Of a DNA stretch of 64,000 nt, positions 8,827-16,611 are shown in pieces. The notes beneath the pieces are model-generated. The model was not told the DNA's origin. It did no database searches and saw nothing but the letters and a program-made list of their open reading frames with translations. The position numbers and the translations under genes were made by a program. The DNA comes from CAVRQM01 sp963838805. Lineage in GTDB: Bacteria > Pseudomonadota > Alphaproteobacteria > Acetobacterales > Acetobacteraceae. The stretch's first letter is position 1; each line of letters begins with the position of its first letter. The stretch lies in assembly GCA_963838805.1 (NCBI GenBank), contig CAWISK010000015.1, positions 1 through 64,000 on the forward strand. The letters are read 5' to 3'.

Positions 8827-9215
8827 AGGCCAACGTAGCTGCCTTGGCCGGCGCCGCCGCCAGGCGGCGCGAGAGGGCTGAGCGCGCCCTCCGCGAGGCG
8901 CTGGACACAGCACGCGCCGCCGGCACGCCGGTCACCATCGCCGGACTCGCCGCGTCGGCAGGCGTCTCCACCGACTTCATCTACCGTCACCGGGAATTCC
9001 GACCGCAGGCGGAGGCGCTGCGCCGCGTGCGCTGGTCAGCGCGGGTAGGCGGCGACGCCACAGATGCTCCCGGCGGCTCGCTGGTTCGCCGGTTGAGCCG
9101 GGAGCTCAGCGAAGTTCGCCGGAAGCATTACAGAGAAATTGCCGAGTTGCGGCGCGCGCTCGAGGCAGCGCACGGCGAGTTGCTGGCGCTTCGGCGTCGT
9201 CTCGACAGCGATTAG
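8823..9215 (+). CDS. Tn554 TnpC-like protein (DUF6262)
   Basis: 130 aa; the ATG overlaps the tnpB stop (ATGA). The Ala/Arg-rich N-terminus (ARRRERAERALREAL) is followed by a helix-turn-helix-like segment TIAGLAASAGVSTDFIYRHR and a C-terminal coiled coil (LSRELSEVRRKHYREIAELR to LLALRRRLDSD). Size and layout fit TnpC, an accessory factor affecting Tn554 transposition frequency and orientation. It is translationally coupled to tnpB. Confidence 0.75.
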   Translation: MKANVAALAGAAARRRERAERALREALDTARAAGTPVTIAGLAASAGVSTDFIYRHREFRPQAEALRRVRWSARVGGDATDAPGGSLVRRLSRELSEVRRKHYREIAELRRALEAAHGELLALRRRLDSD

Positions 9216-9589
9216 TCTTACAGCCGCCCCTATTGCGACCCGTTCGCCGCTTTTCATGCAACATGGTCCGGCTTTGGTCGTCGCCGTAAACGTGCCGTTT
9301 CGCACGTGCTGCTCCTGTCTGACTTGGCTGCTGGCGGTCCGCTCGGGTTCAAATGCTTGGAGCGCGCCGACGCGTTTCGAGTCTCAGCTATCGGCCCATC
9401 CACGTTGTCGATGCCATTGTCGGGCTATCCCGGAAGCGGACATCGACCTTGGCGTTGGTCCGGCAGCTTTGCGCCGGTGGCGGTCGTTCCGCCGATCGGC
9501 GTCGGTTCCCAACAGCGGATGTTGCTTTGGCAGGCCGCTCGGGCAGCAGTGGGTGGGTTTCTGCCGGTTTGCTCGCGGGCGCAGATGCG
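9216..9589. other. gene-free stretch after the Tn554-like trio
   Basis: Open frames exist on both strands but none has a recognisable domain, ribosome site or coding pattern. It probably contains the right end of the Tn554-like element; no terminal repeat was recognised. Confidence 0.4.
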
Positions 9590-10597
9590 TCAAGATCGGA
9601 AATTGGGCGCAAGCTCAAAATCTGACCGCGACTTGAGCCACTGCTCTGCAATCGCCAAGTCTCGCGAATGATTCTGGCGATGATCATATGAGCGGGCCGC
9701 TGCTGCAATTTGGACCCGAGATCTGGATAGCTGACAGGCGTTGACGAAATCGTCAAGGTGCCTGCGGAGCTGGTCGTGGGTGTCGTAGTGGAAGCGCTTG
9801 ACGGTGGCTTCCTTGAGCGTCCGGTTCATGCGTTCGACCTGGCCGTTGGTCCACGGGTGGCGTGGCTTGGTGAGCCGGTGGCCGATGTCACTCTGGGCGC
9901 ACGCGTATTCGAAGGCGTGTGCGCGGAACGGCTCTGCGCAGTCCATGGCGCGTCGGATCTCCGAGGCGGCTGAGCAGGTGTTCCCGGGCGAGGTGAAGTG
10001 CGTTCCGTTATCGGTCAGCACGGTGTGGACCATGTAGGGCACGGCCTTGATGAGGGCGCGCAGGAAGTCCGCGGCGATGCTTCGCGTGGCCTTCTCGTGC
10101 AGCTCAACGAAGGCAAATTTGGTCACTCGGTCGATGGCGACCAGGAGGTAGAGCCTGCCCTGTGCGGTCTGGACCTCGGCGATGTCAACGTGAAAGTAGC
10201 CGAGCGGATAGGTCTTGAACTTGCGTCTGCCCGGGGCGGCGCTCTCGATTTCGGGCAACCGGGAGATGCCGTGTCGTTGCAGGCAGCGGTGCAGCGACGA
10301 GCGTGTCAGGTGCGGGATGGTGGCCTGAAGGGCATACAAGCAGTCGTCGAGCGGCAACAGGGTGTGTCGGCGGAAGGCGACCACGACGGCCTCGTGCTCG
10401 GCCGAGAGCACGGTGGATTGGGCCTGCTTCGGTCCGGTCGGCCGGTCGTGGAGGGAGCTGCGGCTCCGCCACTTGGCAACGGTTTTCGGGTTGATGCCGT
10501 AGCGCCTGGCAAGGCCTCTCAGGCTTTCTTGACTATGCTGTATCGCTCGACGGATTGCCGCTGTCGTTGTGGCGCCCCCATGGAGAACCTGGCCCAT
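9590..10597 (-). pseudogene. IS481-family transposase with replaced C-terminus
   Basis: ATG 10597 gives MGQVLHGGATTTAAIRRAIQ, the conserved N-terminus of an IS481 subgroup (helix-turn-helix GLARRYGINPKTVAKWRSR). The rve/DDE core has YFHVDIAEV (Asp), VLTDNGTHFTS (Asp) and HPWTNGQVERMNRTLKEATV (Glu). After FVNA at about 9740 the usual tail (NF.RRLK.LKG.TPYE) is absent and replaced by unrelated residues up to the stop. The last ~40 residues were lost at a junction, probably with the neighbouring transposon. All three acidic residues remain, but activity is doubtful. Confidence 0.8.
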
Positions 10598-10654
10598 AGC
10601 GCTTCCTTCCACTCACGCGAGAAGACTGCACCATCAAACCCTGGGATCAAACAT

Positions 10655-10804
10655 CTAGGGCCGGCCGTGACTGTGTCCATGGAAGTCAAGCCCAGCCGTA
10701 GACGGAGTGGGCGCCGGGAATCCGATGTCCGTGCAGTTGGACAGCAGGGCGAGTGCGGCGAGGGCAGCCCAGCGCAGCAGTCGCAAACGTGAATGGCGGT
10801 CCAT
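10655..10804 (-). CDS. possible small lipoprotein, perhaps truncated
   Basis: 49 aa from ATG 10804: MDRHSRLRLLRWAALAALAL then LSNC, a plausible signal peptide with lipobox cysteine, followed by a short Pro/Thr tail and a stop close to the IS481 edge (about 10660). It lies downstream of the fasciclin gene on the same strand. The short mature part suggests the gene was cut by the IS. No family was recognised. Confidence 0.35.
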   Translation of the reverse strand: MDRHSRLRLLRWAALAALALLSNCTDIGFPAPTPSTAGLDFHGHSHGRP

Positions 10805-10899
10805 CGAGAAACGGTCCTGCTTCAGGGCCGGCGCACAGCCGCGCCGGTCATCACGCAAGGTCGGTCCGGCGCTGGCTGTAATACCTGCGCCGGCCCAGC

Positions 10900-11496
10900 T
10901 CACATCTTGTTTATCTTGTCGATTACGTAAATGACGGCATTGGTCGTCGTCACCGGTGGTGCCGCAAGCGTCGCGTCCAAGGGCTGGCCGTTGGCCGCGC
11001 TGACCCAGTGAAGCTTTACCGCCTCCGGATTGGTAGCATCGATGTCGAGCTCAGTCCCGGCAATCGTCGTGAGCGTGACCTTCTTGCCCATCAGATCGCT
11101 GACGAACACCTTGCCGGCGACAGCGTGGCTGCGCACCAGCTTAACGATTCGGGAGGTGTCGGGGAACGCGGACTGGGCATTATGCGTGCCGGTGTTCATC
11201 TGATAGCCGAGCAGGCTTGGTGCAATGTCGGGGAACTGCGCGAATGCACTGTCGGCTGCGGGAAACACGGTATACACGGCCGTGCGGGCGGCGTTCTCCA
11301 AGCCGCCGGCGCCGATCATCTGGGTCCACACGCTCAGTTGCGGATCCTGGACCATGTAGCTGTATGCATCGGCCGCGACGACCCGGCCCATTTCTCCATC
11401 CTGGGCGGCCCGCGCTGGGTTGGCGAGTGTTCCGGTCGCGGCGAGGCCGAGACCGAAGGCAGCCGCGAGCAGGGTGCTGCGGGAGAGGTATGGCAT
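10900..11496 (-). CDS. secreted fasciclin (FAS1) domain protein
   Basis: 198 aa from ATG 11496, preceded by AAAGGA. The Sec signal peptide is LLAAAFGLGLAATGTLANPARA with cleavage after ARA. The FAS1 domain follows: TAVYTVFPAADSAFAQFPD (the conserved T.FAP.D.AF element), RSHAVAGKVFVSDLMGKKVT (H1-H2 region) and a C-terminal NAVIYVIDKINKM. FAS1 proteins mediate adhesion or matrix interactions outside the cytoplasm. It is a single-domain protein of normal length. Confidence 0.8.
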   Translation of the reverse strand: MPYLSRSTLLAAAFGLGLAATGTLANPARAAQDGEMGRVVAADAYSYMVQDPQLSVWTQMIGAGGLENAARTAVYTVFPAADSAFAQFPDIAPSLLGYQMNTGTHNAQSAFPDTSRIVKLVRSHAVAGKVFVSDLMGKKVTLTTIAGTELDIDATNPEAVKLHWVSAANGQPLDATLAAPPVTTTNAVIYVIDKINKM

Positions 11497-11830
11497 GAGA
11501 GAGTCCTTTAGGTTGCCTGAGTGACGGTTCGGAAGTGCCCCACTGAGGGAGCAAAGCCTTGTCGCTGTTGCGCGTCCGCGCACCTGGGGAGAAGGAGTTC
11601 GGCCGCGAAGCAAGTATCCCGCGGTTGTCTCAGGCAGGCACGTTAGGTGTCATGAAGGGCCGCTAGCTCTTGCGAGGGACTGCAACGCCGCGTCGCTCAT
11701 GGCGCCTCGGCGCACGCCGCGGCGTTGCGTTCGCCATCGGCCGATCACTCGACGGAGTCGGCCGCCGCCCGAATCGCGTCCACCACTTGCTGCGGCCTAC
11801 TCAAATCAGTGCGCAACTTCCAGTCTCAAC
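11497..11830. other. non-coding region between fasciclin gene and IS66 left end
   Basis: No credible gene on either strand. It should contain the promoter of the fasciclin gene; no clear -35/-10 pair was identified. Confidence 0.4.
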
Positions 11831-11894
11831 GTAAGCGTCGCGGCGGATGCACGCGGCCTATTGGTGGACTGTTTCGCGCGCTGGCAGATCAGGA

Positions 11895-12201
11895 TCAGGA
11901 CGGCCGACGCCGGAGTCGTTTGACGCGGTGCTTCTGATAGGCGGCGATTTCGCGAGCCAGCGGGAGCCTCGGGTCGAAGCGCAGATGGGTGATCGAGGTG
12001 AAGGCTTCCTTTCCGGTGTTCGCGGCGAGGTCGAGTTTGCAGACGATTCCACCCTCGTCACCCATGTAGTAGATCCAGGTGATCGCGCACTCGGCTGGAA
12101 CCGCGCCGCCGGTCTGCCCGCGCAGTGATGCCTGGAGTTCGGGCGTCGCGCGAGCCGGGATCGGCAGCGCCTCATTCAGCTTCGCAATGAGGCGCTCGAC
12201 G
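11895..12201 (-). pseudogene. IS66-borne accessory gene, 3' part, separated from its start by a nested IS66
   Basis: The frame reads ERLIAKLNEALPIPARATPE, ITWIYYMGDEGGIVCKLDLA, AFTSITHLRFDPRLPLAREI and AAYQKHRVKRLRRRPS, ending at 11895. Joined across one copy of the 8-bp duplication to 14714-14733 it becomes a 108-aa protein starting MIDQPETVERLIAKLNE. The ATG overlaps the stop of the older tnpC (ATGA), so it belongs to that element. No known domain was recognised; it is compact and basic at the C-terminus. A TTG inside the nested IS (about 12232) could give a fusion product. Confidence 0.7.
12194..12201 (+). repeat. left 8-bp target duplication of nested IS66
   Basis: GCTCGACG, repeated exactly at 14706-14713. 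Eight bases is the standard IS66 duplication. Confidence 0.9.
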
Positions 12202-12285
12202 GTAAGCGCTGCTGTTTGGCCCTTCTTCAACCGGTGGGGCGAATATGGTGGTCTGGCTTGAGGCAGGGGGCTTCGAGCTATCGTT

Positions 12286-12717
12286 ATGTTCGACGTTAAC
12301 GACGACGCGAAGGGTGGATATCGGCGCATTGAGCTTCTGACCGGCCCTGGACGGCGGCGACGTTGGTCCGTTGAGGAGAAGGAGCGGATTGTGGCGGAGA
12401 CCTTGGAGCCTGGGGCTCGGGTGTCCGCGGTGGCGCGACGCTGGCAGGTTTGTCCGCAGCAAGTATTTGGGTGGCGGCGCGAGGCCCGCGTGGGTGTCAT
12501 GGCGGATACCGCAGGGCAGAGCAGCACCGTGGCGCCTGGGTTCGTTCCGATCGTCAGCGCCGCCACCCCGCCCGCGACACTTCCGCGCAAGGCCTCGTCG
12601 GCAGCGGTCATCGAGGTCAAGCTTGCGGATGCCGTCGTGCGGGTATCCGGCATCGGCGACAGTGCCGCGCTGACCGCGGTGCTGCGCGCCATTCGGGCAT
12701 CGGCCTCCGAAGGATGA
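12286..12717 (+). CDS. tnpA: IS66 TnpA (helix-turn-helix accessory protein)
   Basis: 143 aa. The N-terminal part RRRRWSVEEKERIVAETLEP then VSAVARRWQVCPQQVFGWRR is the helix-turn-helix of IS66 Orf1, related to IS3 OrfA. The Pro/Ala linker and the C-terminal IEVKLADAVVRVSGIGDSAA fit the family. The stop overlaps the tnpB start (ATGA), indicating coupled translation. Confidence 0.88.
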   Translation: MFDVNDDAKGGYRRIELLTGPGRRRRWSVEEKERIVAETLEPGARVSAVARRWQVCPQQVFGWRREARVGVMADTAGQSSTVAPGFVPIVSAATPPATLPRKASSAAVIEVKLADAVVRVSGIGDSAALTAVLRAIRASASEG

Positions 12718-13070
12718 TCAGCATTCCCGCGGGCGCCCGTGTGCTGCTCGCGATACGGCCGGTTGATTTCCGCAAAGGGGCACACACGCTGGCAGCCCTG
12801 GCACAAGACATATTGGCCGAAGACCCGTTTTCCGGAGCGGTCATCGTCTACCGGGCCAAGCGCAGCGACCGCATCAAAATACTGGTCTGGGACAACAGCG
12901 GCCTGGTGTTGATCTGGAAGCAGCTGAGCCAAGGATCTTTCCGCTGGCCGCCCATCGTAGATGGGGTGATGAGGCTTTCGCCGGTAGAGTTTGCAGCCTT
13001 GTTCGACGGACTCGATTGGACGCGTGTCCAGACGACAAAGCCGATTCACAAACCGGTCGTGGCCGCGTAG
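12714..13070 (+). CDS. tnpB: IS66 TnpB (Orf2)
   Basis: 118 aa. MISIPAGARVLLAIRPVDFR, KGAHTLAALAQDIL, DPFSGAVIVYRAKRSDRIKI and VLIWKQLSQGSFRWP are the conserved IS66 Orf2 motifs. Its biochemical role is unknown but it is needed for transposition in studied elements. Normal length; 12 bp before tnpC. Confidence 0.9.
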   Translation: MISIPAGARVLLAIRPVDFRKGAHTLAALAQDILAEDPFSGAVIVYRAKRSDRIKILVWDNSGLVLIWKQLSQGSFRWPPIVDGVMRLSPVEFAALFDGLDWTRVQTTKPIHKPVVAA

Positions 13071-13082
13071 GATTCGCCGACA

Positions 13083-14666
13083 ATGAACGGCGCGAGCACC
13101 ATTCTGCAGAGCCTGCCCGACGATGTCGAAGGCTTGCGCGCCCTGGTGCTGACGCTGATGGCCAGACTTGATGCGACCGTCAGTGAACGCGACGCCTTGG
13201 CTGAGCAGAACGACCGGATTCGCCACCTACTTCTCAAACTCAAGCGCATGCAGTTCGGCGCCAAATCCGAGCGTCTGCCGGAGGAGCAATTGCAGCTCGG
13301 CCTCGAGGCGCTGGAGCAGGCGATCGCCCGCGACGAGGCCGAGGCGGAGAAGCGCGATCCCGAGCGGCGTAAGGACGGCGTGGCCAAGCGTCGCGCCAGC
13401 CGCGGCGCCCTGCCGGCGCATTTGCCGCGCGTCGAGGTGACGCTGACACCCGAAGATAAGGCGTGCCCATGTTGCAAGGTTTCGATGACGGTGATCGGCG
13501 AGGACAGTTCCGAGCGGCTGGATGTGGTTCCCGCGCAGTTCCGGGTGATCGTAACGCGTCGGCCCAAACTCGTCTGCCGGGCGTGCGCCGGCGCGGTGGT
13601 GCAGATGCCGGCGCCGCCGCGGCTCATCGAGGGCGGTATTCCGACCGAGGCGATGGTCGCCCATGTGCTGGTCGCACGCTATGCCGATCACCTGCCGTTG
13701 TATCGCCAGGCACAGATCCTGGCACGGCAGGGCGTCATGCTCGATCGCTCGACCTTGTCGTTCTGGATGGGCTACGCGGCGGCCGAACTCGCCCCCGTGG
13801 TTGCCAGGCTGCGCGAGATGATGCTGAGCTCGACACGGCTTTTTGCCGATGAGACGGTCGTGCCGGTGCTCGACCCAGGTCGCGGGCGGACCAAGCGGGG
13901 CTATTTCTGGGCGATCGCCCGCGACGACCGGCCCTGGGGCGGCAGCCAACCGCCTGCCGTGGTCTACAGCTATGCGCCGGGCCGCGGGCATCTCCACGCC
14001 AACACGGTGCTCGGCGACTACCGTGGCATTCTGCAATGCGGCGGCTATGCGGCCTACAAAAAGCTGGCCGGGCCAAGGCATGATGAGCATGCTGTGACAC
14101 TGGTGTTTTGCTGGAGCCATGTGCGACGCGGCTTCTACGACCAGGCTAAAACCGGCACAGCGCCGATCGCGACGGAGGCGCTGCGGCGTATTGCCGCACT
14201 CTATGAGATCGAGGCGCGGGTTCGCGGCAAAAGCCCAGCCGAAAGGCTCGCCTTGCGCCAGGTCGAAAGCCGCCCGTTGGTGATGGCGTTGCGGGTGTGG
14301 TTTGAAGCGCAATTGGGAAAGCTGCCCGCCCGCGGACCGACCGCCGAGGCGATCCGCTACGCGCTGAACCACTGGGATGGGCTGGAGCGCTTTCTTGCTG
14401 ACGGGCGCATCGAACTCGACACCAACAGCGTCGAGCGCGCCATGAGGCCCGTGGCTTTGAGCAGAAAAAATAGCCTGTTCGCAGGCAGCGATGAGGGCGG
14501 GGAGAATTGGGCCTGTCTGGCATCGCTGATCGAGACCTGCAAGCTGAACAGCGTCAATCCCCAGGCCTACATCACGGACCTCCTGACCCGGCTCGTGAAC
14601 GGCTGGCCTCAGGAACGTATCGACAAACTGATGCCCTGGCTTTGGGTGCCACCAAACCCGCACTGA
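13083..14666 (+). CDS. tnpC: IS66 TnpC transposase, one catalytic Asp apparently replaced by Gly
   Basis: 527 aa. An N-terminal leucine-zipper-like region is followed by the zinc-finger segment DKACPCCKVSM...CRACAG. The DDE core starts LFADETVVPVLDPGRGRTKR (first Asp). The third acidic motif is DTNSVERAMRPVALSRKNSL with FAGSDEGGENWA. The second motif, normally QVDGYAGY or QCDGYAAY, reads LQCGGYAAYKKL: residue ~320 (codon 14040-14042, GGC) is Gly instead of Asp. If real, this copy cannot catalyse transposition. Confidence 0.88.
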   Translation: MNGASTILQSLPDDVEGLRALVLTLMARLDATVSERDALAEQNDRIRHLLLKLKRMQFGAKSERLPEEQLQLGLEALEQAIARDEAEAEKRDPERRKDGVAKRRASRGALPAHLPRVEVTLTPEDKACPCCKVSMTVIGEDSSERLDVVPAQFRVIVTRRPKLVCRACAGAVVQMPAPPRLIEGGIPTEAMVAHVLVARYADHLPLYRQAQILARQGVMLDRSTLSFWMGYAAAELAPVVARLREMMLSSTRLFADETVVPVLDPGRGRTKRGYFWAIARDDRPWGGSQPPAVVYSYAPGRGHLHANTVLGDYRGILQCGGYAAYKKLAGPRHDEHAVTLVFCWSHVRRGFYDQAKTGTAPIATEALRRIAALYEIEARVRGKSPAERLALRQVESRPLVMALRVWFEAQLGKLPARGPTAEAIRYALNHWDGLERFLADGRIELDTNSVERAMRPVALSRKNSLFAGSDEGGENWACLASLIETCKLNSVNPQAYITDLLTRLVNGWPQERIDKLMPWLWVPPNPH

Positions 14667-14705
14667 TCCGTCAGAACGCCGGAAGGGCCGCCGAACAACG
14701 CTTAC

Positions 14706-14713
14706 GCTCGACG
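14706..14713 (+). repeat. right 8-bp target duplication of nested IS66
   Basis: GCTCGACG, identical to 12194-12201. Confidence 0.9.
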
Positions 14714-14733
14714 GTTTCAGGTTGATCGATCAT
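14706..14733 (-). pseudogene. IS66-borne accessory gene, start codon and first codons
   Basis: ATG at 14731-14733 (minus) encodes MIDQPETVE before the nested IS. The ATG shares bases with the TGA of tnpC at 14730-14732. Together with 11895-12201 it makes the complete 108-aa accessory protein. Confidence 0.65.
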
Positions 14734-16322
14734 GCGGCTTCGGCCCAGTCGACGGGGCTTGGCGGACGCCAGTTCCACGGCAACAGTGTGTGCAGTTCAT
14801 GCGTCCTGGTCCGACCCGAGACGATGCGCTCCAGCACGTCGGTCAGCCAAGCCATCGGGTCAACGCCATTGAGCTTCGCCGTCTGGATCAACGTCATCGC
14901 AATCGCCCAATGACGAGCCCCGCCGTCGGAGCCCGCGAACAACGCGTTCTTGCGCGTCAGGGTATGTGGCCTAATAGCTCGCTCGACCACGTTGGTGTCC
15001 ATCTCGACGCGGCCGTCGTCGAGGAACACGACCAGGCCCGGCCAGTGCCGCAGCGCGTAGCGCATGGCCTTCGCCAGATCGGAGACGGCGGACACCCGTT
15101 TGAGGTGATCCTGCAACCAGGCATGCAGAGCCTCGACGATGGGCCGACTTCGCTCATGGCGTGCTTGCCTGCGATGATCAGCCGGACGACCGCGTATCTC
15201 GGCCTCGATCGCGTAGAGATCACGGATGCGCGCCAGCACATCGGCGGCGAGCGGCGACTTCGTGCTGGCGTAGAACTGGTAGAAGCCGCGCCGCATGTGC
15301 GCCCAGCAGAACGCCAGTTGCATCGAGCCGTCGGCCCGATCGCCAGCAATCCGCTTGAACCCGTCATATCCGTCGACCTGGAGCACACCCTGGAACCTCG
15401 CCAGATGTTCCGCCGGACGCGCGCCCTTGCGGTCCTCGGAATACACGTAGGCAGCGGCAGGGTGCGTCGGGCCGCACCAGGGCCGGTCATCCACCGCGTA
15501 GCACCACAGCCGTCCCGTCCTAGTCCGGCCGCGTCCGGGGTCGAGCACCGGCAGCGCCGTGTCGTCGGCGAACAGCTTGTCCGACGACAGCACCGTGCCG
15601 ACCACCAGGTCGTAGAGCGGCATCAGCCACCAGCAAGCCCGTCCTACCCAGTTGCTCAGGGTCGAGCGATCCAGCGTCACGCCCTGCCGCGCGAGCATCT
15701 GGGCTTGGCGATACAGCGGCAACGAGTCGCAGAACTTGCTCACCACCACATGCGCCACCAGCGCTTCGGTAGCCATGCCGCCATCGATGGGCCGCTCCGG
15801 CGCCGGGCCAACGACCACGGCGCCCTCGCAGGAGCGGCAGGCGTAGCGAGGACGGCACGTGACGCGCACCCGCAATTGCGCAGGCGCGATGTCCAGTTGC
15901 TCGGTGCGAAGTTCATCGATGGGGTGCAGCGCGCCCCCGCAGCAGGGGCATTCGCGGCTCTCGATGTCGATCACCACCTCGTAGCGGGGCAGGTGCGCGG
16001 GCAACGCACCGAGATTACGGTTGGGCCGGACATCGCGCCGCTGCCGACCCTGGTGCTTGGCCGCGTCCGCCGCGTCCTGGGCGGCCTCGTTCTCGGCGAT
16101 GGTCTGCTCGATGTCCTCCAGCCCGAGCTGGAACTGATCCGCATCGAGCCGCTCGGAGCGGCGGCCAAACTGGTGCCGCGTCAGGCGTTGGATCAGCAGG
16201 CGCAGCTTGTCGTTCTCGGCGGACAGCGCCACGTGCTGCTGCGTCGTCGCGGCGACTACTTCGCGCAACATCCGTTGCAGGATGGCGGGATCATCGGGCA
16301 GGGCGTCAAGGTCGATCTGCAC
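14730..16322 (-). CDS. tnpC: IS66 TnpC transposase of the older element
   Basis: 530 aa. The N-terminal coiled region (ALSAENDKLRLLIQRLTRHQ), zinc-finger (SRECPCCGGALHP...CRSCEG) and DDE core are all present: LFADDTALPVLDPGRGRTRT, GVLQVDGYDGFKRIAG with the second Asp intact, and NVVERAIRPHTLTRKNALFA. It looks catalytically complete, but its tnpB is truncated and tnpA is missing, so the element is probably defective alone. Confidence 0.88.
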   Translation of the reverse strand: MQIDLDALPDDPAILQRMLREVVAATTQQHVALSAENDKLRLLIQRLTRHQFGRRSERLDADQFQLGLEDIEQTIAENEAAQDAADAAKHQGRQRRDVRPNRNLGALPAHLPRYEVVIDIESRECPCCGGALHPIDELRTEQLDIAPAQLRVRVTCRPRYACRSCEGAVVVGPAPERPIDGGMATEALVAHVVVSKFCDSLPLYRQAQMLARQGVTLDRSTLSNWVGRACWWLMPLYDLVVGTVLSSDKLFADDTALPVLDPGRGRTRTGRLWCYAVDDRPWCGPTHPAAAYVYSEDRKGARPAEHLARFQGVLQVDGYDGFKRIAGDRADGSMQLAFCWAHMRRGFYQFYASTKSPLAADVLARIRDLYAIEAEIRGRPADHRRQARHERSRPIVEALHAWLQDHLKRVSAVSDLAKAMRYALRHWPGLVVFLDDGRVEMDTNVVERAIRPHTLTRKNALFAGSDGGARHWAIAMTLIQTAKLNGVDPMAWLTDVLERIVSGRTRTHELHTLLPWNWRPPSPVDWAEAA

Positions 16323-16385
16323 GCAGCGATCATGAACAACGCGCTCGCGTCGAGGCCAGCGATTCGAGTCGCAACGGCAGTTTTT

Positions 16386-16585
16386 CTACCCGGCCAACTC
16401 GGGTCTGCGAGCCCGCACCGGCGCGCGCCATTCGCAGCCCTCGAGCAAGATCGCGAGTTGCGCCGCTGACAGCGTCACCGCGCCCGTGGTCGTCGTCGGC
16501 CAGATGAACTGGCCGCGCTCGAGCCGCTTGGTGAGCAGGCACAGACCAATTCCGTCGTGCCAGAGGACCTTGATCAGCCCGGCGC
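16386..16585 (-). pseudogene. IS66 TnpB, 3' half only
   Basis: The frame from about 16585 reads VLWHDGIGLCLLTKRLERGQ, FIWPTTTTGAVTLSAAQLAI and LLEGCEWRAPVRARRPELAG, the second half of TnpB. The N-terminal PxG.R.......D.R.G motif is absent. The upstream boundary is the junction with the serine recombinase unit. Confidence 0.75.
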
Positions 16586-16611
16586 AGCGCGTTTCATTCT
16601 GCGTATTCCTC

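Larger units (their letters stand above)
5389..9215 (+). mobile_element. Tn554-type transposon core (tnpA-tnpB-tnpC); outer ends not defined
   Basis: Two tyrosine recombinases and a small third protein lie in overlapping frames (ATGA- or CTGA-type overlaps) on one strand, the organisation of Tn554 and related transposons. No cargo gene is recognisable inside. No second copy of the 48-bp palindrome was found after tnpC, so the right end is unknown; it must lie before the IS481 gene begins at about 9740. Confidence 0.7.
12202..14705 (+). mobile_element. complete IS66-family insertion sequence (2504 bp)
   Basis: The left end is GTAAGCGCTGCTGTTTGGCC and the right end complement is GTAAGCGTTGTTCGGCGGCC, flanked by identical 8-bp GCTCGACG. 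It contains tnpA, tnpB and tnpC on the plus strand and is inserted seven codons into the accessory gene of an older IS66. Confidence 0.92.
11831..16590 (-). mobile_element. older IS66-family element, right end lost, carrying a nested IS66
   Basis: The left terminus at 11831 reads GTAAGCGTCGCGGCGGATGC, matching the GTAAGCG ends of IS66 elements. Inside, on the minus strand, are a tnpB fragment (from ~16585), tnpC (16322-14730) and an ATGA-coupled extra gene interrupted by a second IS66 (12202-14705). Homology stops near 16590 where the serine recombinase unit begins, so tnpA and the 5' half of tnpB are missing. Confidence 0.75.

Noticed and set aside
9139..9636. A 165-codon plus-strand frame after tnpC
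   Set aside because: It starts inside tnpC in another frame, has no domain, and is rich in Cys/Arg/Trp like other spurious frames here.
11895..13226. A 443-codon minus-strand frame beginning inside the nested IS66
   Set aside because: Only the part below 12201 is real coding; the rest is antisense to tnpA and tnpB and arises from the insertion.
14790..16469. A 559-codon plus-strand frame
   Set aside because: It is exactly antisense to an IS66 tnpC and has no domain or ribosome site.
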